DNA of 64,000 nucleotides from Lithospermum erythrorhizon (Eukaryota > Streptophyta > Magnoliopsida > Boraginales > Boraginaceae): positions 62,001-126,000 of the forward strand of contig JADFUC010000964.1 of NCBI GenBank assembly GCA_019722365.1, read 5' to 3'. Positions 1 to 9,928 of the stretch are shown piece by piece (positions within the stretch are counted from its first letter, which is position 1; each line of letters begins with the position of its first letter). A model generated the notes under the pieces. It was not told the origin of the DNA. It was given only the letters and a program-made list of their open reading frames with translations, and did no database searches. The position numbers and the translations under genes were made by a program.

Positions 1-40
1 CATTAAAGAAGGAAATAAACAAGTAGTGTACACTTATTAC

Positions 41-118
41 CTGTTTCAACATGAGAAACTGCATTCCAGCCTTCCTGGATGGAGCAATATCTTGTGGGAG
101 TATTTATGTTTCTGGCAC
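41..118 (-). CDS. Possible internal exon of an unidentified gene
   Basis: Read on the minus strand, this 78-base stretch is preceded by an AG acceptor (119-120) and followed by a GT donor (39-40). Its length is a multiple of three and one frame is open across it, encoding about 25 residues containing NTPTRYCSIQEGWNAV. I do not recognise the protein. The plus strand is also open here and ends at a stop near 124, so strand and coding status are both uncertain. Any further exons on the minus strand downstream lie outside the window. Confidence 0.22.
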
Positions 119-841
119 CTGTAAAGTAGTGATGCCTAACTAATAACTGTGAGAAACTTCACAAATAAATGGATGTTGCGATCATACGAGGAGATTGTTG
201 ATGTTTTTCCGGGGGTTCACATTTTGCTCTCTACTGCTCCTGCTTATAAAGTTAACTTTAGCAATCAATTGCAATATCTTTTGAACTGTAAACAAAAGGC
301 TCAGGTTTACTTGTCTTTTCATTGTATCGCTAAAAAATAATTACACTCCATTTCCATTGTAACGTAAGAAAATTACTCTCGAATTCATCGTACAGCTAAC
401 AACCAACTTGTTATCACGTTGGTAATGCTTCGTAGAATCCGACCTCATTTACCTCGCAAGACCTCTTTAGAGATATTGTGGCATGTTGGACTGGTGCTGT
501 TGTTGAATTCATTGTACTGCTAAATGCTTGATAGATAAATAATTACCTAAGCTTGGATGTTGTTCAAGTAAAAGGTCTCACAAGTCTTTAAATGACTATA
601 GTCTCTGCAGTAAATTAAAAAAAACTAGTTTTCAACACATCATAAATGAAAGCTGTTGAGAGTTGCTCTGATCAACAACACCATGTAACATATTTACTTC
701 TTTGTTCCTTTACAATCTTCTAATTCACATTCATCATATAAGTGGATGAGGAAAAAAGTGAACATTTTCTACAGTCTTCACGTGCTCCTCATTCTACTTA
801 TAAATTCTGTTTTTGAGGTAACAAAATTTCTAAAATAAACC
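119..841. other. Intergenic region, promoter side of the FOCL1-like gene
   Basis: No convincing gene is seen. The short open frame at 149-340 has no recognisable content. A TATA-like TATAAATT at about 799-806 lies roughly 40 bases before the ATG at 842, so it may be the core promoter if the 5' leader is very short. Confidence 0.4.
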
Positions 842-2710
842 ATGGATTGGTCACATAAGTTTCTGTTCATCATTGTTTTAATTGGTTTTGATGCAACTCA
901 AACTACTCATGGTTATGCTGTTGTTAGTGGTTCTGTTTTCTGTGATCAATGCAAAGATGGTCTAGTCTCTCTTTTTGATTATCCATTATATGGTAAGATC
1001 CGCATTTCCCTTTTCTAGTTTTTGTTTTCTCTTCAATTTACATTCAAGATTTCTCATGTCTGGGATCACAAAATCCCACATTATAGTACATTGCATATAT
1101 CATAAACTTCAATATCGAGTCAAGTTTGAGCACTACACTTACGACTTGACATACTTTTATTTTTTATTTTTAAAATTACCTTATTATCTATGAGAATCGA
1201 ACCTAGACCTCTGAGTCTCAAAGGTATTCATAAGTATATCTTAGTTTGGCTCGACTCGCTTGTTTAACACAAGTATATCTTAGTACTTTTATTTTGAGTT
1301 ATAACTCTACCTACCAACCGACCGACCTGTGTGGGTACGTGTATCATTTTTCCTTATAGTCTTTCGACCTTTTAGTGGGAGTATAGCATGGGTTACTTCA
1401 GCACCATAGAGTTTGGTAGTCAACATTGGCTCAAGGCATTTTCTTGTCGTACATATATGCATCCAAATAAGTCATACATATATGCATCCAGAATCCAGAT
1501 GGTTACTATCTCAACAGTTGCCGGATTTCACCAATGCATAATGGCTTACTTGCAGGAATAAAAGTGGCAATGGCTTGTCCTGGAAGTGACGGACAGCTCC
1601 AAGTTATGGCTGAAGAAACAACCAACCCGTTTGGACAATTCTCAATGAGGTTTGACGGCCTTCCAGACCTCGGTAGATGCTACGCTCGTGTCTCCGGGCA
1701 AGGATCATCAGACTGTGGTGCTGTGGCAGGGCCAGCCAACGCTTTAAGGGTACTGTTCAGAATGTTCGACACAGCAATCTACATGGTGGATCCTTTGGTT
1801 TCTCAGCCGGCGCAGCCTGCATCTTATTGTTCTAATTCAAGTACTCCACCACCTGGACCTGTGGTCCCTGTCACGCCTTCTCCACCCCCGCCAGCAACAA
1901 ACTTTCCACCTCCTGGACCGGTGGTCCCTGTCACGCCTTCTCCATCCCCGCCAGCAACAAACCTTCCACCACCTGGAACCATGGTCCCTGTCACGCCTTC
2001 TCCGCCCCCACCAGCAACAAGCATTCCACCACCAACACCAGTATCATCATTCACGGAAGCCTCAGCTTGTCCACACCAGTAAGTTCACATCATAGACATC
2101 TTGCTCTAGCTTACATTAGTGAGGCTACTAATTTCACATCATTGCACTACCTACGCTGCTTATCTTTTGTGAAGTAGTAGATAGTGTTGGCGATTTACTC
2201 TTGGGTCAATTTGGAAACAGCCTCCCTGTTATTACAGGGGTAAGGTTGTATACTATTCGATCCCCCTTGCACCGCTCAGACAGGAGTCTCCAAGAGGCAT
2301 TGGAACACGTTGATATGGGACTACTAATCTGATTATCATATTCAAAATTGTTGTTCAGGAGTTGGATAAGGCCCGAGTATAGATGCTATTGGAGGGTGCT
2401 AACTCCAGATAGTAAAGTGGCTGTTGTTTTTGGACTAATTGCAGCAAGGAGATATGGGACAGATATGTCCTTGTGGGAGGCCATGCAAGCTAGAGGGGAC
2501 CCTTATAGGACTCTTCTTAGAGAAGGCACAACAGCACTACTCAATTCTTACAACAACTTGCAATTTCCATACCGTCCTCTATCTATTATGGAGAATATGA
2601 ATTATGCATTGATGGGCTCTACCAAACAAGTCCTCCATACTGGTTCAAGCTTTCGGAGGGCTAATTCAGGGAATGGGAAAGTCCCCTGTAAACTCAGTGT
2701 TTGCAACTGA
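842..2710 (+). CDS. FOCL1: Ole e 1-domain proline-rich secreted protein, FOCL1-like
   Basis: Three exons, 842-992, 1556-2078 and 2359-2710, join in frame with GT-AG introns to give 341 residues. Residues 1-24 form a signal peptide. An Ole e 1-like module follows (start YAVVSGSVFCDQC, then a cysteine-bearing core), then a proline-rich tract of about three 20-residue units (PPPGPVVPVTPSPPPPATN) at 1846-2043. The C-terminal domain (WIRPEYRCYWRVLTPDSK to the end) has no proline repeats. The order signal peptide, Ole e 1 domain, proline-rich tract, conserved C-terminus fits Arabidopsis FOCL1 (At2g16630), a cell-wall protein needed for the stomatal outer cuticular ledge. In Arabidopsis FOCL1 lies beside TOC132, as here, which supports orthology. 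Function is inferred from family and synteny. Intron 2 carries an Au-SINE-like fragment. Confidence 0.72.
1170..1290 (-). repeat. Possible tRNA-derived SINE fragment in FOCL1-like intron 1
   Basis: On the minus strand the segment near 1192-1212 reads GGTCTAGGTTCGATTCTC, a close match to a Pol III B box, next to a T-rich (A-rich on the minus strand) stretch at 1160-1172. The 14-mer AAGTATATCTTAGT occurs twice, at about 1231 and 1272. Boundaries are unclear. Confidence 0.35.
1846..2043 (+). repeat. 60-base tandem repeat encoding the proline-rich tract
   Basis: Three consecutive copies with an exact 60-base period; the shared segment GTGGTCCCTGTCACGCC starts at 1861, 1921 and (as ATGG) 1981. 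Each unit encodes 20 residues rich in Pro, Val and Thr. The near-identity of the DNA points to recent expansion. The opposite strand is also open (1824-2054), but this is a by-product of the repeat composition. Confidence 0.85.
2203..2330 (+). repeat. Au-SINE-like fragment in FOCL1-like intron 2
   Basis: The stretch GGAAACAGCCTCCCTG followed by AGGGGTAAGGTTGTATACTA resembles the 3' half of the plant Au SINE family (remembered consensus GGAAACAGCCTCTCT then GGGGTAAGGTCTGCGTACA). No poly-A tail or target-site duplication was found, so it is an old or truncated copy. A second weak match, AAGGTTGCGTACTATC, lies downstream of the gene near 2782. Confidence 0.55.
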
Positions 2711-3724
2711 TTTACTTTGTAAGAATGCACATGGATGTTACATATTTGTTTAGATTGTGTCAAGTATTAGTCAAAGTAAAGGTTGCGTACTATCTAACCC
2801 CTTATCAAGCTGCTTAGATGAAAGCAATAGACAGGGCATGTTGATGTATTAGCCAAAGTAAGTCAGAGTCTACTGTATCTTAAGTGCTCTATTATGTTAT
2901 TGTGATTGTATAAATAATTATGTTAGCATAAAACCTGAAAATATCTACACATTGTAGTGAATAAATATACCCGTAAAATTATTTAATATATTAATTGTTA
3001 TTATAAAAATCTGTGCATGTCTTTCATTGCTATGCAAGAGGAATATGAGCAGTCAATGAAAATCTGAGAAATCACTAGCCTCAACTCTTGCTGTATGTAT
3101 TCTTGTGGAGATAAATATGTATTCATTTTACAAGATGCGTCGAAAATATGTCATTTCGTTTTTATTTGAATGAGCTACTTTCCGCGGTACACGTATTTAA
3201 TATTAGCAGAAAAGCAAACAAAGTGAAGCAGATGTAAGAACAGACCAACTATGTTCATAACAAAAACGAAGTATAATAAAAATATGGGAACTATTCCACA
3301 TAATTGTCTAGTGACATAAATCTACAAAACATATTGTATGAGACTGGAATTGAGTTCAATAGGTCTATTACCATGGAAACTGGAACAAACAATAGACGAC
3401 ACCTCTCAATGTGGTATAGTTCATTGTCACGTCGGATGTCACTGTATCAACTCAAATCGAAGCCCCAAATCTCTATTTCTTCCCCATCTTTTTCTATTGC
3501 AACTGTTCCTGCAAATGACTTCAATATATTCAGCCTCCAAATACAGTCAAATATTGTTCATAAACTTGATGAACAACCGAGAACGAAAAAAACAATATTT
3601 AGAATCACCTAACACAAGCACCTGAGAGAACTCACCAACAAAGATGGTAATACAAGATGGACATTACATAAGGTAATTCTAATGTCTCTGATCTGCCACA
3701 TCATATATGGACCAACATTATGTA
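2711..3724. other. Intergenic region between convergent genes
   Basis: The 3' ends of the FOCL1-like and TOC132-like genes face each other here. The region holds their probable 3' UTRs and the weak Au-SINE-like match near 2782. The overlapping open frames at 3304-3625 have no recognisable content. Confidence 0.5.
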
Positions 3725-6700
3725 TTATACAAACTCAGCTGGTTGCCAATAGCCAAATAGCTTTCTAGCAAAAGGTACTAAGGCAACTAAAGCTATCTGA
3801 AGCTGTTCTGAGCTATTGAGGCGTATACTAACTTGTCCAGCACCTCGATTGTTAATATTAACCCGACCAATCAAGTTGGTATGACGTCCAACAGGAATCT
3901 GGGTTTGAGAATTGCATCCAAGAGCAAGATCTCCATGATAATCCATGACTGAAAGCCCAAGAGTTGATAAGAAACGGCCCAAAGGATGATCTTTGTCTCT
4001 CAAAGTGGCTTCCAAACTACCACCATAAGCAGCATCACCTCGACCAAACATGGTTCCTCCAGACACAACTATCTGCCCTCTCTTATGGACAATCAATTTG
4101 TCCTCCACTTTGACTCCACCTGTTATTGCATCACCCAAAATTGTTAAAGAAGCACCAGCAAGTGGTAGCCTCTGGCTCACTGTAATTTTGTCTCGCCTCG
4201 AAAAGTAACATTCTGCCAACTGACTGTAAACCAAACTTGAGAAGCCGCCTTCCTCCCTCATGCTTCAGAAGTGGCTACTTCCATTTGAAGACTGGCTTCC
4301 TTTTTATCCTTGGAGACCTGTCCAGAAAAAGAAATAGGTACCTTTTCCTTAACCACAATTAATTTTTCCAAGTTTATGCCCTCGTAGCCAACATCGTGAT
4401 CCCAGCCATTGGGTTCCAAAACTGGCCTAATAAGCCACTGGTTGTTGGAATCAAGACTACGATAGCGGTGAGTAGGATTATCAGAATCAAAAGAAGAAGG
4501 TAAGGATAAGTCTGGCATGGGAACAGGCACGGATGCTGCATCACCACTCTCCTCTTCTGCATTTTCACCGTAGTCACTTGGAAAATCCTTTACCATAGCC
4601 TTGCATCTTCTTCATCATCTTTCAGCAATTTCCTCTTTAAGCTGCTCTTCATGATGTTTTTTCGGTATTCTAGTCTCAGCACAAAGCCTCTGATCCTTAG
4701 AAGCGGCTAGCTGGGCCCATTTCGCTTCTGAATGGGGGCAATTGATCATATTCAGATTCATCTTCAGAGTTTTGGTCATCTTCCAAATCATCCAACAAGT
4801 CATCTTCATCCTCAAACTGTTCAGTAGGCAATTTCACCTGTGGCCTTGATTGAAGTAGAGATGAAAGAAGGTATGGTAAAGGAGGAGCTCGAGATCGAGT
4901 TGCAGATGACCTTCCAGGTGGACTCTCTTGCAACTTTAGGAGCATATTAGCTTCGGTCAAAATCTTTGATGCAAAGGATAGCAGCAATAGGTGTGGCTTC
5001 CAAACCTGACCAAGTAAACTGCCTGTCTTATTAGGTTCCTGCTGAATGGTTCTCTACCAAAGAAACAGGATTCATAAGCCGCATGTCCCCAGCAGCCTGT
5101 CGTATCTCTTGCTGAACAGCATGAGACCTTTGGGTTACAAACATATCGTAACTTGTAGCAGTGCCATTTGGACCCTCTGGAGGAGCAGATGCTGCATGGG
5201 TCAACACAACTATGGCATTAAACCATATAGATGGCCCGAAAGTTTCAGTGATTGTTCGCAACAAAGGCATGTCACCAAAATCCCTGCTCGGCATGTCCAA
5301 TCTATCAAGGTATAAAACAATATCTGGGGGTGTTTTCTTAATGAACTGTTTAACAGAATGGAGGATTCTCTCATTCTGCCGCTGATCAGACCATGAAGAC
5401 AGAAGGCCAGGTGTGTCAATCACTCTTACCTTGATTCCCTGAACAGTTCCCACAACATCCTGAACTCTCTTTGTCCCCAAATGAAATGCATCAGTACCAA
5501 ACTTGACCTCGTCAAAAATGGAATTGATGGTTGCACTTTTACCTACTCCACTTTTGCCTAAAACCATTATGGTGCAAGTGAAATCCAAGGGTTCTCTGCC
5601 AGCTGCCTCAAGCTGCTCTGCCATTGCACTTGCACGATCAAAACTAAAGGCTGCAACACGACCGCCACTCCTCCCTCGGAGCTGTTCGGCAAGTCCAAGT
5701 CTATACAACACCTGAGCAACAACAACGTTGTGCGGTGTCTGTCCAAGCCTGTGAGCAAGACGCAAAAATTTGACACGTATCATCTGGAGTTTCTCCCGGG
5801 TCTCATCATATTCCTCAGCTTCACCAAGTGAGGGTTCTTCAACAAGTTGATTTTGTAGCATAACTGTGGCTCCATTCACTCTAGGCTGCTGCACAATTCG
5901 AGGAGCAGGCTCTAGCAATGGGGCAGCACGCCCGAGGCCAGCAGGACGTGCAGGAAGGTGAGGGTGACCAGGAGCAGGAGTGGCAGACTGCACAGTTGAT
6001 GATGAATCATTCATAGCAGGTTTGGCTTCTTGTTCTCTCATTCTAGGAGTGTATCGTTCATCTTTATCTGACATCTTTTTAGACAGATTCAACTCAGGTT
6101 TTGAGCTTTTCACTTCTTCTTTTTTCACTTCTTTAGGCAAAGAATTTTGTAAAACAGTATCAATTGTTCTTTCCTCAACATAAGAATTGTCTAAACTATT
6201 GGGTGATTCTTCAATAGGTGGCTCTTCAGCAATTTCGGCCATAACAGAACTGATTTCATCCCTCATAGTTGGATTTTCATCTTGGTAAAAAGTAGAAACT
6301 GGAAGATTAGGCTCATTATCCCCATTTTCCAGGTATTGTAGTTGTACAATTTCTGCCTCATTTTCTTTTATGTCTGGGATTTTGGGTTCCTTTATTTCAT
6401 TTTTCAAGTTAGCACCAATACCCTTCTCCTCCTCAGCCTTGTCATCGTGATTCTTAGATCCATGTTCAGCTGCATCATTATTAAGGCCAGATCCCTTTTC
6501 TTGTTTACCAGTACTTGGAGTTCCATTTGTTTGATCCACCGAATTGACTGTTGGACTCCTTGACATAGTGTCATCATTAAATTTAGGCACATCTTGAAAA
6601 TCAGTACCTTCAGCCTCATCGACATTTTGAAATTCTGGCAGCCCATAAACTTGTTTTTCCTGGCTACCTGTATTCATGCTATCACAAACTGAAACTCCAT

Positions 6701-7364
6701 TTTCATGTGCTTTGTGATCTTCATCAGACAAGTCGACCACTACTTTTCCATCTCCAGAGATTTCAGTAACATCCCTCAAATTCGAGATTCCATTTTCTAC
6801 AACATTATCCTTCAATCCTTCCACTTTATCAGCAGAAACTTCCTCAGTACCAGCTTCCCCCACTATGGGAGACCGCTCGCTCACCAGAATATTTACATTC
6901 ACAGGAGAGTCTCCATCAACAGTGTCACTCAATCCAATCTCTCCATTTGTCTTTGCCACATTATCAGTCAACCTTTCAGCCTCAGAGATCAAACCCTGGT
7001 CAGTATCAGAACGGCCCATAACCTGAATTTCCTCGCTCACCAGAAGTTCCACCTCCTCCACAGATTCAATGTTGGTGTGTGGAATATCATTAGCAACTGG
7101 TGCTTCATCCTTGGCAGGGGACAACCCTCTCACCAAAACTTCAGCTTTCTTTTCAACTCTATCATCAGAGCTCAAAACCATAGTTGAAACTCCAAAGTCC
7201 ATCTCAAACTGTGCAGAATCATTCGAATCATCTATGTCAGCACCACCCTCTACATAACCACTAGAATTCTGATCTTCTTTATCAATCTTATCCTCGTTCA
7301 CCACTCTCCCATTTTCTATCTCCCTCATACGTGCTCCATCACCATTCTCAATCCCAATTTCCAT
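3725..7364 (-). CDS. TOC132: TOC132/TOC120-type chloroplast import receptor, frame broken in its 3' third
   Basis: Preprotein receptor GTPase of the outer chloroplast envelope. The ATG at 7364 opens a frame of 777 codons that stops near 5031. An acidic, low-complexity A domain covers residues 1 to about 450. A conserved stretch (ETREKLQMIRVKFLRLAHRL) leads into the G domain, with P-loop GKSGVGKS at about 603-610, DTPG at about 650 and THAAS at about 722. After LVENHS the homology continues but jumps frame: LLSFASKIL to SEYDQLPPF (about 4990-4740), KDFPSDYGENAEEESG to QVSKDKKEA (4590-4270) and the C-terminal M domain, including GLSVMDYHGDLALG, down to 3725. These pieces match the Toc132 membrane domain. 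An unbroken Toc132 has about 1,200 residues. As sequenced, the product would lose the membrane-anchoring M domain. Confidence 0.85.
4170..5040 (-). pseudogene. Frameshift cluster in the TOC132 M-domain region
   Basis: Conserved Toc132 segments lie in three different minus-strand frames within about 870 bases. Breaks fall at about 5010-5040 (after the G domain), 4725-4745, several points between 4600 and 4680, and between 4170 and 4270. The DNA between the intact blocks still resembles the expected sequence with small gaps or insertions, so these are short indels, not introns; no suitable GT-AG pairs bridge them. All other multi-exon genes in the window stay in frame, so either the 3' end of this gene is decaying or the assembly is locally poor. 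Confidence 0.7.
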
Positions 7365-7418
7365 CACAAAACCAAGATTGAAACCCCTGATTTCCAATCT
7401 TCAGCTGACAATATTCAC

Positions 7419-8030
7419 CTAAACAAATAAAGATTCCATTTTTATTATAAAACTACTAGAAACTTAACCAAGGCAACATGGGTATTCACGAATTATCACA
7501 AAAAGGTAAAACCCCTAATAATTAAACAGAAAACCTTTAGCTGCCTTACTATAAGAAACGAGGTTTAATATTACATAAAGAATACATTTTTATTTAAAAG
7601 GATATATTCTATTGAATAAACTGTACAATAACAAAAAGCATTATTGTCTATCAAATCACTAAAAAATGAGCTAGCTTGATTGCAGACCTATGTCAGTAAG
7701 GCTTTACATTACATAAAGAATGAATTTTTATTTAAAAGGGTATCAAATTACTAACCACAATAAAAATACAATATTATTATCAAAACTCACTGAAAAATGC
7801 TTGATTCGTGCTAGCTATTTCAGGAGAGTTAGTTGTATATGAGTTCAATAACAGATCTTGGTAGGGTTTTAATTGTTAAGCAATGGTTTAGCATAAATTG
7901 ACATAGCATACATAAATAAATAAAACATAATAAAAATGAATAATAAAATAGATTGTGTGAAATAAAGAACATACCAGGAGTGTGTAGATCTTGCTGGGGG
8001 GGGCAGCAAAACCAGTGTAACCTGGAAGAT
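7419..8030 (-). other. Probable 5' UTR intron and leader exon of TOC132
   Basis: On the minus strand a leader exon (from about 8030 to 7977) would end at a GTATGT donor at 7976-7971, and an acceptor TTGTTTAG lies at about 7419. The ATG at 7364 follows within 60 bases. Introns in the 5' UTR are known in this family. Inferred from splice signals only. Confidence 0.45.
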
Positions 8031-9928
8031 ATTGTTGGATGGATAGCTCGAAATACAGAAGGCTACAAATTAACCTGTAGTAGGTGAAGGTCCTCTTATA
8101 AGTTAATGAGTAAAATTATGCTATTATATATATTTTCATTTTTCATGTCTATAGTTCCCACTCCTACACATCTCATTAATTGGATATTGATTGTATTTTA
8201 TTTCGCTAATATAGTCTAGGTAAAAATGTTTAATAGGCGGCTTTGATGTCTCTAGCTTGTGACGCTGGGATTTAATTAAAAAAATACTATAAAAAAATTG
8301 TTGTGTAATTTTAGTGCAACTAATGTGGACAATAATAGTATCGGATTTAATCCTATCATATATATGGTTACATCTTTATAATTTTCATTACATTGCATAT
8401 TTATTTTTTCACTGTTTTGGCAATACTACAAAACCTTGTTATAGAGCCCAATCAAATGGAGTACTACAAAATCCTTTGTCCTGGTTGAGGCTAAATCCAA
8501 AATCTGTGTCCAGTAAAATTACATATTGAAACATTTCCTAGTCATATCCTCACTTGTCAATGCATTACCTTTACTATAACTATGATCTCATTGACCAACC
8601 AAAATGGGAGAAACTATATAGTATGAGGAGGAAACTGAACTTCATCACTAACCCCTTCCTGATAAGAAAACCAATGGGTGCTCAAGTCTCTAAACAGAAA
8701 GAAAGCATACAAACTGTCTCCTAAGAGAAGATTTTCTTTCTAGCTACTCTTCAACAAACAAGTTGATGCAACTTCCCAGGCTGTGATCATAATCCATCCA
8801 GAAGAAAAAATTGGATGTCAGAACTCAGAACTCAACCGAAAACTTCATGTCTGCAACATTGTTTCGCCTGAAACTCATGATTCTGCAACAAACAAGATTG
8901 AAATTCCTAGCATCACTACACCATTCTCTCGGTGTCGATCTGTCTCAATATATGATCAGCTTTGCTTAGGTATACCCGGCTTCTTGATATTCGAATCCGG
9001 GAGGATCGAAAAGTTTGCCATGGGATTTTGACAACATTCGGTGCAGATATTGTCATTAACGATGTCAAGAAGTTCCTGTCAAACGACGATCCTCCAGGCT
9101 ACTGTTAATTGCATATATAAGTCAAATAGAAGATTGTTTATCAATCTGTCAGTTTTTTTCCAGCGTATAGATTACAATTTTTCGACTGATTTTATTGATG
9201 GTAGTTTTGTTGATGCATGTGTTGGACTCACATATGCAAGAGTGCAAAGGTTTGGTCTTCAATTCCTTTATGCTGGCATTGACCTATTTATATAGTTGTG
9301 GAAAGACATTCTATAAAATTTTATAGTAAGTTGTGACAGATGTTATATTGATCTTTTTTCACAACACTAGTTATACTGCATTTCTTGGATAACTCTCTCA
9401 AATTTGGCCATGTGACTTTGTGCAAGGGTAATATGAACAATTTATAATGATAACAAGAACCAACATAGAGAAGCACAAGGGGCGGCTTTCTACATTATAC
9501 CAACCAAATATTTTCCTACAATTAAGGTTGCAACATTCTCATTTATTATGACAAAAATAGGAGACATTTAAGTAAAACAGTTACAAAGTATTTTCACCTC
9601 CCTACCAAGTCCCTGATTAGCCAAACCCATCTTCATGCCCCTCTATATCCACCATGGCCACCCTTTCTCTTGGATGACCATTTTATAAAGATCATACGAA
9701 TCTCTTCAACCCCTTTGAATCATTCAAAAGGAGGAAAAAATATCCATATAATCATACCCATGTATACAGAACAAATCCCAAATATCATATCAAGAAAAGA
9801 AGATAAAAGATTAAATTTCAAGATCTTTATAGAAGAATTTTTTATTTGATAACTTCTATAATAATCTTGATACATGATCACATATTTCCATTTGGAAATA
9901 AAGGGGATATTGGTAGTCCGCTGTTTGC
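8031..9928. other. Intergenic region between TOC132 and ARO
   Basis: Promoter side of both genes, which are divergently arranged. AT-rich. Several short open frames (8314-8529, 8783-9031, 9041-9295) show no recognisable domain and no coding-like composition. No repeat boundary was found. Confidence 0.5.

Noticed and set aside
1824..2054. Gly/Val-rich open frame antisense to the FOCL1-like proline tract
   Set aside because: It mirrors the 60-base proline repeat on the other strand; repeats without stops on one strand often lack them on the other. No start context or independent support.
4374..4577. Overlapping minus-strand open frame in the TOC132 3' region
   Set aside because: It is a shifted reading of the conserved M-domain frame and contains no recognisable sequence of its own.
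5046..7257. Plus-strand open frames across the TOC132 coding region
   Set aside because: They are antisense shadows of the long TOC132 frame with no domain or codon support.
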